Source of the DNA: Rhodospirillales bacterium
Lineage (GTDB): Bacteria > Pseudomonadota > Gammaproteobacteria > Burkholderiales > Burkholderiaceae_D
DNA: 33,249 bases
Assembly: GCA_903970305.1 (NCBI GenBank)
Contig: CAJCID010000244.1
Location: 1-33,249 of the forward strand
Reading direction: 5' to 3'
Position numbers and translations under genes: made by a program. The notes under the pieces are model-generated. The model had not been told where the DNA came from. It saw only the letters and a list, made by a program, of their open reading frames with translations, and ran no database searches. This document shows, one piece after another, positions 7,566-19,601 of this stretch (its first letter is position 1; every line of letters starts with the position of its first letter).

Positions 7566-8905
7566 AGGACGGCCAGCGCCTTGGTCACCAGATCGGCCGC
7601 GGTGCGACCGCTTGCGATGGCCGTCTCCAAAGTGGCCGGGTACGGACTTTCCGTATGATCCCCCGCCAAGACAAGCCGCGCTGCAGCCGTGCGCTGCTCA
7701 GGACGCGAAAGTCCGGGCAGGCAGGCAAAGGTGGCGCGTTTTTCGCTGATCACGCGCGTGGCGCTTGCCGTCTGGCTCACGCCCAGCTGGAGGCGCAACT
7801 GCTCAGCCACCGCCCGGGCGAGCGCGTCCTGCGCCAGGTCCTGGTGCGGTCCCTGGGCGCTGATGACAACGGCCAAAAGTCCCGCGGGCCCACCCAGCTG
7901 ACCCTTGTCGAACACCCACTGTCCGAAGTGTCCGAGCTCGATGGACTCGGAGAGGGCGAGCATCGGAGCCTTCAGGCGCAGCGCCGGACCGAAGTCCAGA
8001 TAGACCGTGGTGATCGGCTGCCAGCGCAACTCTGCGCACTGGGCGACGAGCGGTCCCAGCCCCTTCGCCTCAGGGGCGCCGATCAGGGTGGGGACTTGGT
8101 GGGCCGGGACGGCTAGTACGGCCGCCGCAAAGACCTCTGGCGCACCTTGGGCCGTCTCCAGCGTGATCTCGGTCGCGCCGACCAGAAGCTGGGTCACTCG
8201 CGCTGCGAGCCGCACTTGTCCGCCATGTCGGGTAATGAATGTCCCGCAAGGACCCGGCAGCAGGGCGTCGAGGGAGGCTTTGGGCAAGAGCAGGTCAGAG
8301 GCCCGCCGATCGGCACCGAGGCTGTCGCGCAGCACATTGAGGAACACCTGGGCCGAGGCCAGCTCGACGGGCGTGTTCAGCGCCGCCACGCACAAGGGCG
8401 CCCAGACCTTCTCGGTGATTTCGCGGCATTGACCCAGCTCCTTGAGCCACTGGCCGACCGGCAGATCGGAAGGAATGCGCCAGCCGTTCGAGCGCGCGCC
8501 AAGGATGAGACGCAGCATGTCCCAGCGGGCGCCAAGGCCGAGACGCCGCGCGCAAAGGAGTGCCATCAGAAGATGCCAGGGAGCAGGAAGCCGCCAGGCG
8601 ACGAGCGCGAAGCCATCGGCAGCTTCGAGCCGCACGGGCTGGCGCAAGAGCACGTCTGACTCCTCAAGTCCGCACAGTGCCATGAGCGCCAGGGTTTCCC
8701 GGTAGGCGCCCAGCAGAATGTGCTGCCCGTTGTCGAGCGCCAAAGCCCGTCCACTGTCCTGCTTCCATTGCACGCCCCGGGCCCGACCGCCCAACGTGCG
8801 TGCCGCCTCGAACAGCGTGACCGAATGGCCAGCCTGGCAGAGCCGGGCCGCCGCCGACAGGCCTGCCCAGCCGGCTCCGACGACCGCTACGCGCAATGGG
8901 CCCAC
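7562..8905 (-). CDS. hpnE: Hydroxysqualene dehydroxylase HpnE
   Basis: A 447-residue FAD-dependent amine-oxidase-fold enzyme. The N-terminal dinucleotide site is VVGAGWAGLSAA (about residues 8-19), followed by the second FAD contact LGGRARG. The C-terminal AGDHTESPYPATLETAIASG segment closes the FAD site. HpnE reduces hydroxysqualene to squalene, the last step of the HpnC-HpnD-HpnE route. The start is GTG at 8905, three bases after the hpnD stop; no better ATG is available. It is the last gene of the hpnC-hpnD-hpnE operon. The stop overlaps that of radA. Confidence 0.92.
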   Translation of the reverse strand: MGPLRVAVVGAGWAGLSAAARLCQAGHSVTLFEAARTLGGRARGVQWKQDSGRALALDNGQHILLGAYRETLALMALCGLEESDVLLRQPVRLEAADGFALVAWRLPAPWHLLMALLCARRLGLGARWDMLRLILGARSNGWRIPSDLPVGQWLKELGQCREITEKVWAPLCVAALNTPVELASAQVFLNVLRDSLGADRRASDLLLPKASLDALLPGPCGTFITRHGGQVRLAARVTQLLVGATEITLETAQGAPEVFAAAVLAVPAHQVPTLIGAPEAKGLGPLVAQCAELRWQPITTVYLDFGPALRLKAPMLALSESIELGHFGQWVFDKGQLGGPAGLLAVVISAQGPHQDLAQDALARAVAEQLRLQLGVSQTASATRVISEKRATFACLPGLSRPEQRTAAARLVLAGDHTESPYPATLETAIASGRTAADLVTKALAVL

Positions 8906-8908
8906 GTG

Positions 8909-9757
8909 CTAGGTACGCCGATGGCGCGTGCCCACCCAGGTCCGCCAGGCGATCCAGAGCTTACGCAAGGGGGTGAGCGAGATGCGCTGGTGCAGGACAC
9001 GAAATTCCTCGCGTTCGATCTCGTCTAGCAGCGTGCTGTAGATGGCCGCCATGATCAAGCCGGGCCGCTGCGCGTTGCGGTCTGCAGCCGGAAGCACCGC
9101 GTAGGCCGCCGCGTAGCCTGCGCGCGCCCGCGCCGCCTGGAAACGCATCAACTCGGTGAAGCCCGGGCTATAACGGGCGTTCATCAGGTCCGCCGCGGAA
9201 ACCCCGAAACGCTGCAGTTCGTTCGCCGGCAGGTAGATCCGGCCGATGCGCGCATCCTCGCCGACATCACGGATGATGTTGGTCAGCTGGAAGGCGATGC
9301 CGAGCTGTTTGGCATAGTCGAGCGTGAGCGGGTCAGTCATACCGAAGATCCCTGCCGCCAAGAGGCCCACGACGCCTGCCACGTGATAGCAGTAGCGTTC
9401 CAGCCCGGCATAGTCCAGATAGCGGGTCTGCTCGAGATCCATCTGCATCCCGTCGATGATCTCGTTCAGACGCGCGGTGCTCAGCCCATAGTCGGCCATG
9501 TGCGGCAACAGCGCCTGGGTCACCGGATGAGTGGGTGCTTTCTCGTCCAGGCGCACCAGTTCACTCCGCCACCACGTGAGGGTCTGTGCCGCCACCGTGC
9601 TATCCGAGCTTTCGTCGACGACGTCATCGACTTCGCGGCAAAACGCGTAGAGGGCTGTGATGGCACGCCGCCTTGGGGGCGGCAGAAACAGAAACGAGTA
9701 GTAGAAGCTCGAGCCACTCTGGGCGGCCTTCTCCTGGCAATACTGGTCAGGCGTCAT
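8909..9757 (-). CDS. hpnD: Presqualene diphosphate synthase HpnD
   Basis: A 282-residue trans-isoprenyl diphosphate head-to-head synthase. It carries the two Asp-rich motifs that bind the diphosphate through Mg: EVDDVVDE near residue 40 and DVGEDARIGRIYLP in the middle. HpnD joins two farnesyl diphosphates into presqualene diphosphate. The ATG at 9757 gives the usual opening MTPDQYCQEKAAQSGSSFYY; upstream in-frame codons are inside hpnC. The start overlaps the hpnC stop by four bases (ATGA) and the stop is three bases from hpnE, so the three are made as one unit. Confidence 0.93.
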   Translation of the reverse strand: MTPDQYCQEKAAQSGSSFYYSFLFLPPPRRRAITALYAFCREVDDVVDESSDSTVAAQTLTWWRSELVRLDEKAPTHPVTQALLPHMADYGLSTARLNEIIDGMQMDLEQTRYLDYAGLERYCYHVAGVVGLLAAGIFGMTDPLTLDYAKQLGIAFQLTNIIRDVGEDARIGRIYLPANELQRFGVSAADLMNARYSPGFTELMRFQAARARAGYAAAYAVLPAADRNAQRPGLIMAAIYSTLLDEIEREEFRVLHQRISLTPLRKLWIAWRTWVGTRHRRT

Positions 9758-10581
9758 GGGCGCATTGTAATCGCGCGCAACCCCATGGCCATCCAATCGG
9801 ACTTCAGAAGGACCGGGCGCCGCTCAAAGACATCGAAGTCGGCCGCCTCGATCTTCTCGAGAATGCGCAATCCACCCTGTACGACCAGGCGTAACTCGAG
9901 GCCGATACGACCGGATAGGGCCCGCGCGAGCGGCGCACCGGCGAGCATGATCGTGCGGGCGCGCTGGCATTCGAAGGCCATCAGTTCACGATAGCCCGAG
10001 GTGCCCACGCACTGGGGAAGGGACTCGACCGTAAGCCCGTAGCGGCGCAGGTCTTCTTGCGGGAGATAGACCCGGTCTTTGTGCAGGTCGACGGCGACAT
10101 CCTGCCAGAAGTTGATGAGCTGCAAGGCCGTACAGATCTGGTCCGACCAGGCTCGGTATTCACCCTGGTCGGCGCGATACAGTGCGAGCATGATGCGCCC
10201 AACCGGATTGGCCGAGCGCGAACAATAGTCCAGCACCTCTTCGAAGGTCTCGTAGCGGGGCGTGATGGTGTCCTGGGAAAACGCCGAGAGCAGGTCGCGA
10301 AAGGGCTTGATCTCGAGGTCATGGCTCCTGATCACCTCGCCCAAGGCGTTGAACAGCGCTGCTTCGGGAGACCCGTTCGGAGCAAGCCCCCGTTCGATGC
10401 GCTCGAGCTGCAGATCGTAGCCCCGTAGTGACTCGAGGCGCTCGGCAGAACTCGCCGAGCCTTCGTCTGCCAGATCGTCGGCGCTGCGCGCAAAGCGGTA
10501 GATGATCGCTACGGGCGCACGCAGGGTGCGAGGCAAGAGCAGGGAGGCAACGGGGAAGTTTTCGTAGTGGTCGATCGGCAT
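9754..10581 (-). CDS. hpnC: Hydroxysqualene synthase HpnC
   Basis: A 275-residue paralogue of HpnD, with Asp-rich motifs RSADDLADEG (about residue 31) and FWQDVAVDLHKDRVYLP. HpnC converts presqualene diphosphate to hydroxysqualene. The ATG at 10581 (MPIDHYENFPVASLLLP) matches the family start; the frame is open far upstream across tRNA-Leu but that part is antisense to the tRNA. It is the first gene of hpnCDE. A TACAAT box lies just upstream. No squalene-hopene cyclase or other hopanoid gene is in the window, so the fate of the squalene (hopanoids or other) cannot be seen here. Confidence 0.93.
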   Translation of the reverse strand: MPIDHYENFPVASLLLPRTLRAPVAIIYRFARSADDLADEGSASSAERLESLRGYDLQLERIERGLAPNGSPEAALFNALGEVIRSHDLEIKPFRDLLSAFSQDTITPRYETFEEVLDYCSRSANPVGRIMLALYRADQGEYRAWSDQICTALQLINFWQDVAVDLHKDRVYLPQEDLRRYGLTVESLPQCVGTSGYRELMAFECQRARTIMLAGAPLARALSGRIGLELRLVVQGGLRILEKIEAADFDVFERRPVLLKSDWMAMGLRAITMRP

Positions 10582-10601
10582 GGTGGACAAGGTTCGCCGC
10601 A

Positions 10602-10607
10602 ATTGTA
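10602..10607 (-). promoter_or_regulatory. Possible -10 element for hpnCDE
   Basis: On the reverse strand TACAAT lies about 20 bases upstream of the hpnC ATG. No convincing -35 is seen. If used, the leader would be only about 14 bases. Confidence 0.25.
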
Positions 10608-10649
10608 TTCGAATCCGAATGCGCGACCGGACCACCCGGGAAGCCCCGC

Positions 10650-10678
10650 CGGGTGAGACCCCGGCCTTCGCGTATAAT
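10650..10678 (+). promoter_or_regulatory. Promoter of tRNA-Leu
   Basis: A perfect TATAAT (10673-10678) lies 68 bases before the mature tRNA start, in a GC-rich surround. The -35 region has no good match to TTGACA. Confidence 0.45.
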
Positions 10679-10745
10679 TCCCTGACGGCGAAGAGGAGCG
10701 CTCGGATGTCTTTTTCGTTGGAGCGCCCGTCAGAGGGCGGCCACG

Positions 10746-10832
10746 GCGAGGGTGGCGAAATTGGTAGACGCACCAGGTTTAGGTCCTGACGCCAGAAATG
10801 GTATGGGGGTTCGAGTCCCCCCTCTCGCACCA
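10746..10832 (+). tRNA. tRNA-Leu (anticodon UAG)
   Basis: An 87-base type II tRNA. The acceptor strands are GCGAGGG and CTCTCGC with one G-U pair, and CCA is encoded. The anticodon stem CAGG/CCTG carries the loop TTTAGGT, giving UAG for CUN codons. A variable arm and a GGGGG/CCCCC T-stem around TTCGAGT are present. It lies between the divergent hpnCDE operon and tig. Confidence 0.95.
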
Positions 10833-10937
10833 GCCCGATCCGACGCATTGACAGCCGTCTTGAGCGCACCGACGCAGTTTGGCGGAGGGTTTTGGACGCC
10901 AGAGCCGATCTTTTATTACTAGAACAGCGGAAATCTT

Positions 10938-12278
10938 ATGCAAGTCGAACAATTGGGTGTACTCGAGAGGCGTCTGTCGATCTCGCTGCCGCTTGCGGAT
11001 ATCGAGAAGGAAGTCGATGCGCGTCTGAAGCGGCTTTCGCGCACTTTCAAGATGTCGGGTTTTCGGCCCGGTAAAGTACCCTTGAAGATCGTCGCTCAGC
11101 AGTATGGATATCAGGTCCAAAACGAGGTGCTCAACGAGCGTCTGGGCAAGGCCTTTAGCGATGCGGTCGAGCAGAATAAGCTGCGTGTCGCCGGGGCGCC
11201 CAACATCGCACCCAAGGCGGATGCCACGGTACCCGAGGGGACGGTCGCTTTCGATGCGACCTTCGAGGTCTATCCTGAGGTGAAGCTTGGCGAGGTCACG
11301 GTGCTCGAATTCGATAAGCCCGTCACGCCGATTGGCGATGCAGAGATCGACAAGACCATCGAGATCCTGCGTAAACAACGGGTCCATTTCCATCCCAAGG
11401 GCATAGCAGGTGATCATGGAGACGGCGGCGCGGAAGTCAGCGCCCAAAACGGTGACCGCGTGACGATCGATTTTCAAGGCGAGATCGACGGAGTGCCCTT
11501 TGAGGGCGGCAGTGCGACCGATTTCGCATTCGTCCTTGGCGAAGGTCGCATGCTACCGGAATTCGAAGCGGCTGCAATCGGAATGAAGGTCGGCGATGCC
11601 AAGAGCTTCGATCTTGCCTTTCCGGCGGACTATCACGGCAAGGACGTGGCCGGCAAGACCGCGCGCTTTGCCATCCAGATGAAGCAAGTCGAATGGGCCC
11701 ATCAGCCCGAGGTGGACGCTCAATTTGCTCAGACGCTGGGCATCGCCGACGGCGATTTGGTCAAGATGCGCACCGACATCCGCGCGAATCTCGAGCGCGA
11801 GGTCAAAAAGCGCATTCATACCCGGGTCCGAGAGCGGGTCATGGATGGCCTCTTGGGGATCGCCGAGCTGGAGCTGCCCAAGGCTCTGGTCGAAGCGGAG
11901 CTTGCGCGCCAGATCGAGTCGACGCGAGAGGAAATGCGCCAGAGGGGCATGAAGGTCGATGAGATGCCTTTTCCGCCCGAGCTGTTCAAGCCGCAGGCCG
12001 AGCGCCGGGTCCGCTTGGGCCTGATCCTCTCGGAGTTAGTCCGCCTGCACGGCCTGCAGGCCAAGCCCGAGCAGGTGAAAGCCCACGTCGAAGAATTGGC
12101 GCAAGCCTATGAAAACCCTGGCGAAGTCGTGCGATGGTACTACGCCGACCGGGGCCGCCTGGGTGAAGTCGAGGCCCTTGTCCTGGAGGAAAACGTCGTC
12201 AACTACGTGATCAGCCAGGCAAAGACTAAAGAAGTGCCGGTTCCGTTCGATGAACTCATGGGCAGCAACGCAGCCTAG
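10938..12278 (+). CDS. tig: Trigger factor
   Basis: A 446-residue ribosome-associated chaperone. The ribosome-binding signature is GFRPGKVP near residue 43 in the N-terminal domain. A central FKBP-type prolyl isomerase domain (about 165-255) includes [17 protein letters not shown]. The helical C-terminal chaperone arms follow. It binds nascent chains at the ribosome exit. The start ATG at 10938 fits the usual opening [15 protein letters not shown]. It heads the cluster tig-clpP-clpX, with 33 bases to clpP, the standard proteobacterial order. It may be read through from tRNA-Leu or from a weak promoter in 10833-10937. Confidence 0.96.
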   Translation: MQVEQLGVLERRLSISLPLADIEKEVDARLKRLSRTFKMSGFRPGKVPLKIVAQQYGYQVQNEVLNERLGKAFSDAVEQNKLRVAGAPNIAPKADATVPEGTVAFDATFEVYPEVKLGEVTVLEFDKPVTPIGDAEIDKTIEILRKQRVHFHPKGIAGDHGDGGAEVSAQNGDRVTIDFQGEIDGVPFEGGSATDFAFVLGEGRMLPEFEAAAIGMKVGDAKSFDLAFPADYHGKDVAGKTARFAIQMKQVEWAHQPEVDAQFAQTLGIADGDLVKMRTDIRANLEREVKKRIHTRVRERVMDGLLGIAELELPKALVEAELARQIESTREEMRQRGMKVDEMPFPPELFKPQAERRVRLGLILSELVRLHGLQAKPEQVKAHVEELAQAYENPGEVVRWYYADRGRLGEVEALVLEENVVNYVISQAKTKEVPVPFDELMGSNAA

Positions 12279-12311
12279 TCGGCGTTGCACCCACCTATAG
12301 GGATAGAAAGC

Positions 12312-12965
12312 ATGGATTTCACAAAGCCGGCCACACCGACCATGTCATTGGACGTAGAGGGTCTGGGAATGGTGCCGATGGTCATCGAGCAATCGGGCCG
12401 GGGCGAGCGCGCCTATGACATCTACTCGCGCCTGCTCAAAGAACGCGTGGTTTTCCTGGTCGGGCCGGTGACCGAGCACACTGCAAACCTGGTCGTGGCC
12501 CAGCTCCTGTTTCTCGAATCCGAGAATCCGGACAAGGACATTCACTTTTACATCAATTCGCCGGGCGGTTCGGTCTACGCCGGGATGGCAATTTACGACA
12601 CGATGCAGTTCATCAAGCCGGACGTGTCAACGCTTTGTACCGGAATGGCGGCCAGCATGGGAGCTTTTCTCCTCGCCGCGGGGGCCAAGGGCAAGCGCTA
12701 CTCCCTGCCGAACTCGCGCATCATGATCCACCAGCCCTCGGGCGGATCGCAGGGGCAGGCGTCGGACATCGAAATTCAGGCCAAGGAGATTCTCCTTTTG
12801 CGCGAGCGGCTCAACGGCATCCTGGCCGAGCGCACCGGGCAGTCGATCGAGCAGATTGCGCGGGACACCGACCGGGACAATTTCATGTCCGCCGAGCAAG
12901 CCTGCGACTACGGCATCATTGATAAGGTCCTGCAGAAGCGGACCGCCGATTCAGAGGCAAAGTAG
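12312..12965 (+). CDS. clpP: ATP-dependent Clp protease proteolytic subunit ClpP
   Basis: A 217-residue serine protease subunit that forms the double-heptamer barrel. The triad is S115 (GMAASMGAF), H140 ([10 protein letters not shown]) and D189 (DRDNFMSA), the same spacing as the E. coli enzyme. The first 20 or so residues would be a processed propeptide. The ATG at 12312 is chosen because AGGGA lies about 9 bases upstream; an earlier in-frame ATG at 12285 has no such site. It lies between tig and clpX and works with ClpX encoded next to it. Confidence 0.96.
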   Translation: MDFTKPATPTMSLDVEGLGMVPMVIEQSGRGERAYDIYSRLLKERVVFLVGPVTEHTANLVVAQLLFLESENPDKDIHFYINSPGGSVYAGMAIYDTMQFIKPDVSTLCTGMAASMGAFLLAAGAKGKRYSLPNSRIMIHQPSGGSQGQASDIEIQAKEILLLRERLNGILAERTGQSIEQIARDTDRDNFMSAEQACDYGIIDKVLQKRTADSEAK

Positions 12966-13086
12966 CCGTTGCGTACCTTCCACAAGTGCAGGGGCTACGC
13001 ATAGGGGTGCCAAGCAAAGGGCCGGTAAAGAAGGTATATTTGGTTTTCGAGGTCGAGTCAGGATCAGTGTGAGGGGCGCCTAAGGC

Positions 13087-14358
13087 ATGTCCGAGAAGAA
13101 AGGTTCCAGTGGCGAGAAGCTGTTGTACTGCTCGTTCTGTGGCAAGAGCCAGCACGAGGTCAAGAAGCTGATCGCTGGCCCATCGGTATTCATCTGCGAT
13201 GAATGCATCGATCTGTGTAACGACATCATCCGGGACGAGGCGGCGCAAACGGAGGCCGGGCCTGGCGCGGCAAAGTCAGATCTACCCACGCCGCTTGAGA
13301 TCTGCGAGATCCTCGATCAATACGTCATTGGCCAATTGACCGCCAAACGGATCCTGTCCGTGGCGGTCTACAACCACTACAAGCGCCTGAAGCACATGTC
13401 CCGCAAGGACGACGTGGAGCTAGCCAAGAGCAACATCCTGCTCGTCGGTCCGACAGGCTCTGGTAAGACGCTCCTCGCGCAGACGCTCGCGCGCCTGCTG
13501 AACGTGCCGTTTGTGATCGCCGACGCGACCACGCTGACCGAGGCGGGCTACGTCGGTGAGGATGTCGAGAACATCATCCAGAAGCTCTTGCAGAACTGCA
13601 ATTACGAAGTCGAGAAGGCGCAAAAGGGTATTGTCTACATCGATGAGATCGACAAGATCTCGCGGAAATCGGACAACCCTTCAATTACCCGGGATGTCAG
13701 CGGGGAGGGTGTCCAGCAGGCGCTCTTGAAGTTGGTCGAAGGGACAATGGCCTCGGTACCTCCGCAAGGGGGTCGCAAGCACCCGAATCAGGATTTTGTG
13801 CAGATTGACACGACCAACATCTTGTTCATCTGCGGCGGCGCCTTCGACGGACTGGAGAAGGTGATCCGCAATCGTTCCGAGAAGAGCGGTATCGGCTTTG
13901 GTGCTGAAGTGAAGAGCCAGAACGACCGGTCCGTGGGAGATGTGCTGCGCGAAGTCGAACCCGAGGATCTGATCAAGTTTGGACTGATCCCCGAGTTGGT
14001 GGGGCGTCTTCCGGTGGTGGCCACCCTCAATGAGCTCAACGAGGAAGCGCTGATCGAGATCCTGGTCGAGCCGAAGAATGCGCTGGTCAAGCAGTACCAA
14101 AAGCTGCTCGCCATGGAGGGTGTCGAACTTGAGATCCGGCCCGCCGCGCTGCAGGCGATCGCCCGTAAGGCGTTAAAGCGCAAGACCGGGGCGCGCGGCT
14201 TGCGGTCCATGCTTGAACATGCTCTGCTGGATGTGATGTTTGAACTACCGAGCCAAAAGGGTGTGGCGAAGGTAGTGATTGATGAGAACCAGATCGTGGG
14301 CGAGGCCAAACCGCTCCTGATCTACGGTGAACAGCCCAAGGTAGCCGGCTCGAACTGA
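13087..14358 (+). CDS. clpX: ATP-dependent Clp protease ATPase subunit ClpX
   Basis: A 423-residue AAA+ unfoldase. The N-terminal zinc-binding domain has C15, C18, C37 and C40. Walker A is GPTGSGKT at 121-128, and Walker B is [10 protein letters not shown]. An IGF loop (SGIGFGAEV) that docks onto ClpP is present. It selects and unfolds substrates for the ClpP barrel. The start ATG at 13087 has TAAGG close in front. It follows clpP by 121 bases and is closed by a strong terminator at 14430-14466, so tig-clpP-clpX may be one transcription unit. Confidence 0.96.
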   Translation: MSEKKGSSGEKLLYCSFCGKSQHEVKKLIAGPSVFICDECIDLCNDIIRDEAAQTEAGPGAAKSDLPTPLEICEILDQYVIGQLTAKRILSVAVYNHYKRLKHMSRKDDVELAKSNILLVGPTGSGKTLLAQTLARLLNVPFVIADATTLTEAGYVGEDVENIIQKLLQNCNYEVEKAQKGIVYIDEIDKISRKSDNPSITRDVSGEGVQQALLKLVEGTMASVPPQGGRKHPNQDFVQIDTTNILFICGGAFDGLEKVIRNRSEKSGIGFGAEVKSQNDRSVGDVLREVEPEDLIKFGLIPELVGRLPVVATLNELNEEALIEILVEPKNALVKQYQKLLAMEGVELEIRPAALQAIARKALKRKTGARGLRSMLEHALLDVMFELPSQKGVAKVVIDENQIVGEAKPLLIYGEQPKVAGSN

Positions 14359-14429
14359 ATTCCCCCGGGGAGGGTGAGTCGGTGCGCAGCGCCTGCCAAG
14401 GCTGTCGCAAGGATTCCGGCTTCAATCGT

Positions 14430-14466
14430 AAAGCCGTTCATGCCCAAGGCGTGAGCGGCTTTTTTA
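14430..14466 (+). terminator. Intrinsic terminator after clpX
   Basis: A 15-bp stem (AAAGCCGTTCATGCC against GGCGTGAGCGGCTTT, two G-U pairs) with a CAA loop is followed by a run of T. It separates clpX from lon. Confidence 0.85.
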
Positions 14467-14493
14467 CTGGTTTATTGGTGCATTTAGCGGTGG

Positions 14494-14521
14494 CTTGCAA
14501 ATTGTCCCGGGCACACAATAT
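14494..14521 (+). promoter_or_regulatory. Sigma-32-like heat-shock promoter for lon
   Basis: CTTGCAA (14494-14500) matches the CTTGAAA -35 box at 6 of 7. CACAATAT (14514-14521) matches CCCCATNT at most positions, with a 13-base spacer. It lies just upstream of lon, which is a heat-shock gene in E. coli. Confidence 0.4.
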
Positions 14522-14551
14522 GTGGGTTAGTCCGATTTGAAAGGGAAAACA

Positions 14552-16981
<2,430 letters not shown>

Positions 16982-17002
16982 CGAAGCAGCTTGCTCCTGT
17001 AG

Positions 17003-17039
17003 AGGGTCGATCGCGCACAAGCGATCGGCCCTTTATTTT
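17003..17039 (+). terminator. Intrinsic terminator after lon
   Basis: A 12-bp stem (AGGGTCGATCGC against GCGATCGGCCCT, one G-U pair) with a 6-base loop is followed by TTATTTT, 22 bases after the lon stop. Confidence 0.8.
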
Positions 17040-17177
17040 GTGCAAAATATCACGCGCGTTGGTTCATCTTGTAGTCCAGTCAATGTGCAGAGGTTTGAAT
17101 CGTTCGATTGCCAAGCGAAGTCCTTTAATCGATCCGAATTCTCGCGCTCCACGTCAAGGATATGGGCCGAAAACCGC

Positions 17178-17207
17178 TTGACACATAGGTTTGCGGATTG
17201 CTCTAAT
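17178..17207 (+). promoter_or_regulatory. Sigma-70 promoter of hupB
   Basis: A perfect TTGACA (17178-17183) and TCTAAT (17202-17207) with an 18-base spacer. The start point would leave a leader of about 90 bases before hupB. The rest of the 17040-17301 gap shows nothing else. Confidence 0.6.
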
Positions 17208-17301
17208 AACCCTCTGCGGATTAGTTCCGCCTTCCGTCGAATGAGCGCCAAGCATCTGAGCACCGCACGTCGAACATCCAAATCTACCGAGGGGGATCCA
17301 A

Positions 17302-17574
17302 GTGAACAAAACAGAACTGATCGACCACATCGCAAAGTCCGCTGATATTTCCAAGGCGGCTGCGGGTCGTGCCCTCGATTCGGTTGTGGTCGCGGTCAAG
17401 TCCACCTTGAAGAAGGGTGGCACTGTGACGCTCGTTGGCTTTGGTACGTTCTCCGTCGGAAAGCGCGCGGCGCGCACGGGACGCAATCCCCGCACCGGGG
17501 CCACCATCAAGATCAAATCGGCGAAAGTGCCGAAGTTCAAGGCTGGCAAGGCATTAAAGGATGCGGTAAACTGA
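17302..17574 (+). CDS. hupB: DNA-binding protein HU-beta
   Basis: A 90-residue histone-like protein that bends DNA and compacts the nucleoid. It opens [18 protein letters not shown] and has the conserved [19 protein letters not shown] segment, where the beta arms and the DNA-intercalating proline lie ([10 protein letters not shown]). The start is GTG at 17302, with GGGGG about 7 bases upstream. The length is standard. It lies in the usual place after lon and before tRNA-Val, and the 66-base gap to the tRNA shows no terminator, so read-through into tRNA-Val is possible. Confidence 0.95.
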   Translation: MNKTELIDHIAKSADISKAAAGRALDSVVVAVKSTLKKGGTVTLVGFGTFSVGKRAARTGRNPRTGATIKIKSAKVPKFKAGKALKDAVN

Positions 17575-17640
17575 CGCTCGCTTGTGCTCGTGGGAGCCAG
17601 GCGCAGCAAGCTGGGTCGAACAAGCACAAAGAGAACGCGT

Positions 17641-17716
17641 GGGTGCTTAGCTCAGTTGGTAGAGCGGCGCCCTTACAAGGCGTAGGTCGGGAGTTCGAGC
17701 CTCTCAGCACCCACCA
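17641..17716 (+). tRNA. tRNA-Val (anticodon UAC)
   Basis: A 76-base tRNA with acceptor strands GGGTGCT and AGCACCC and encoded CCA. The anticodon loop CTTACAA gives UAC. In related genomes tRNA-Asp follows closely; here it is 3.75 kb away, with a two-gene cassette in between. Confidence 0.95.
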
Positions 17717-18119
17717 ATTGACCCAGGTCTTCCTCAATGAGGTGAGGAGAGCCCATCGGAGAAGCTCTGGGCAAACGCGATCAAGGCGTTCGCGCGGGGC
17801 TTCATTGCTCAAGTAGTAACCCGTCAGGTGTTCCTACAGGCCGGGCAATGGCTTAGCAGAGAGGCCCTCATCGCTGATCCAAATCGAGCCCCAGGCAGAC
17901 CAGTCCCGAGCAGATGGCCCGCGGTGGCCCCCATGCAATCCAGGGCACTTCAGAGGAGGAGGCCCTGGCAGCTCGTTCGATTCGACGGCAGTTCCAGTCT
18001 CTGTTCAGTCCCGCGCGCTCTACTGCGAGCCGCCTCAAGTTTTTGACTCCGCAGCGATAGCTGCGATGGGCGATGGGTTCGATCCCGATGTCAGCCTCCG
18101 ATCTCTCGTTGGACATCAT
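17717..18119. other. Non-coding spacer between tRNA-Val and the flippase gene
   Basis: No frame here has recognisable protein character, and no strong promoter or terminator is seen. It may hold the left junction of the inserted cassette. Confidence 0.5.
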
Positions 18120-19601
18120 ATGAATTCGGGCGGCGTCGCGAGGAGTCAGGTTCTTCTGCTGGGTGGGCAGTTGATTCGCTTGACGTTGTCGGTGGTGCTC
18201 ACGGCGTTTCTAGGCCGTTCACTATCCTTGAGTGGGTTTGGGTACTTCGGATTGGTTTCGAGCATCTTTCTGATCGCGCAGGAGGTGCTTGAGATGGGTA
18301 CCACGGCTGTCGTGCTCCGGGAGGTGGCGCAGACACCCGCGTCCGAGGCGAAACTGCTGGGCACGCTTCTGAGCTGGCGGCGGATGGTTGCAGTCGTTCT
18401 CGCTGTTGGATGCTGCGCCTTGGCCCTCTCACATTCAGAGATGGATGAATCAGAGCGGCTGGTTCTGGTGTTCGCCTCGTTGGGGATTGCGCTTCTCTTC
18501 TTTAACGCCTACAACGTTGTCTTCCCGTTGCGGCAAAGCTTCGGCAGAGTCTTGGTCTTGGGACTGAGCATTCAGACGAGCTTTCTGTTCCTCGTGCTTC
18601 TCCTACCGGGTCGGCTCCTGAGTGGAGCGGTCATCGGACTTCTGGTCGTCATTCGGGAGATCGTTCAGATCATTGGCATTCGATTTCTTGGGATTCAACT
18701 GCTGGGCTATCGCGCAACGGCGCGCTGGACTGACACCCGGTTGCTGGAACTTCTGAAGACCAGCTGGACATTCGGCTTGACCGTCGTCCTGTATAAGCTC
18801 GCCTTCTTTGGCGGTAACCTGTTCGTTTGGATCTTGGCGGATCCCGACACGATGGGTCGGTTTAGTGCGGCCTTTCGCCCCGTTGCTCCGCTGCTGGACT
18901 TGAGCACTCTCTTCGTGACGCCTCTGATTGCGGCTATGAGCTGGTCAGTACGGGGGGATGCACCCGCGTTCGCGCGTCAGTTCAACGCCTACTTCAAGCT
19001 CTTCGTCGCGACAACACTCTTGATCGCGATAGGAGGCTGTATGATCGCTCCATTGATATTGAATCTTCTCTACGGCGATCGTTATCTCGAGGCGGGTGAC
19101 GAGGTTGTCAAGTCGTTTCGTTGGCTCTCGGTAGGCCTCGGGTTTGGCATGCTGTCACAGATCTTCGTCGTCGCGGATCTGGCCAAGAAGCGGGAGCGAG
19201 AACTGCTCGCGGCAAGCCTCATCTGTTTTGGTCTGAGCATGCTGGCATGCGCCGTCTCAGTTCCCCGCTTTGGCGCCCAGGGTGCGGCTTTCGCGACGTG
19301 TATCGGGCAAGTCGTCGCGTTGAGCTACTTGGCCGTTTTGTCGGTGTCTCGGGGGGAGGTCAGATTGGGCAAGAGCGTTCTGCTCTACGTGACTCCACCG
19401 CTAATCCTTGGGGGGATACTGGCCCTCCTGACGGAATTCCCTATGGCGCGATTGATCCTCGCCTTCTCGGGAGCCGGCGGGATACTGGTGTTTCTCTGGA
19501 GTCTTCCTGAACAGCGGCAATGTCGGGATAGTTTCTCCGGTGCGGGTTATCCCCATCACTCATTTGAACAGGGCCGTGTGCGCGGCGAGCAATCTTCATG
19601 A
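18120..19601 (+). CDS. Wzx-like polysaccharide/lipid-linked glycan flippase (MOP superfamily)
   Basis: A 493-residue membrane protein with about twelve to fourteen hydrophobic segments, spaced as in polysaccharide-biosynthesis flippases. The N-terminal GGVARSQVLLLGGQLIRL with FLGRSLSLSGFGYFGLVSS resembles the Wzx/RfbX opening (the LG..DFG-like segment). The middle has NLFVWILADPDTMGRFSAAF, and the C-terminal half has GAQGAAFATCIGQ, also typical of the superfamily. Such proteins move lipid-linked sugars across the inner membrane. No glycosyltransferase, polymerase or ligase is nearby, so the cargo is unknown. The ATG at 18120 has GGA 6 bases upstream; the frame is open to 18066. The stop overlaps the next gene by 4 bases (ATGA). 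Confidence 0.75.
   Translation: MNSGGVARSQVLLLGGQLIRLTLSVVLTAFLGRSLSLSGFGYFGLVSSIFLIAQEVLEMGTTAVVLREVAQTPASEAKLLGTLLSWRRMVAVVLAVGCCALALSHSEMDESERLVLVFASLGIALLFFNAYNVVFPLRQSFGRVLVLGLSIQTSFLFLVLLLPGRLLSGAVIGLLVVIREIVQIIGIRFLGIQLLGYRATARWTDTRLLELLKTSWTFGLTVVLYKLAFFGGNLFVWILADPDTMGRFSAAFRPVAPLLDLSTLFVTPLIAAMSWSVRGDAPAFARQFNAYFKLFVATTLLIAIGGCMIAPLILNLLYGDRYLEAGDEVVKSFRWLSVGLGFGMLSQIFVVADLAKKRERELLAASLICFGLSMLACAVSVPRFGAQGAAFATCIGQVVALSYLAVLSVSRGEVRLGKSVLLYVTPPLILGGILALLTEFPMARLILAFSGAGGILVFLWSLPEQRQCRDSFSGAGYPHHSFEQGRVRGEQSS

Noticed and set aside
7313-8116. A 267-residue forward frame running from radA into hpnE
   Set aside because: It is a shadow of radA and the antisense of hpnE.
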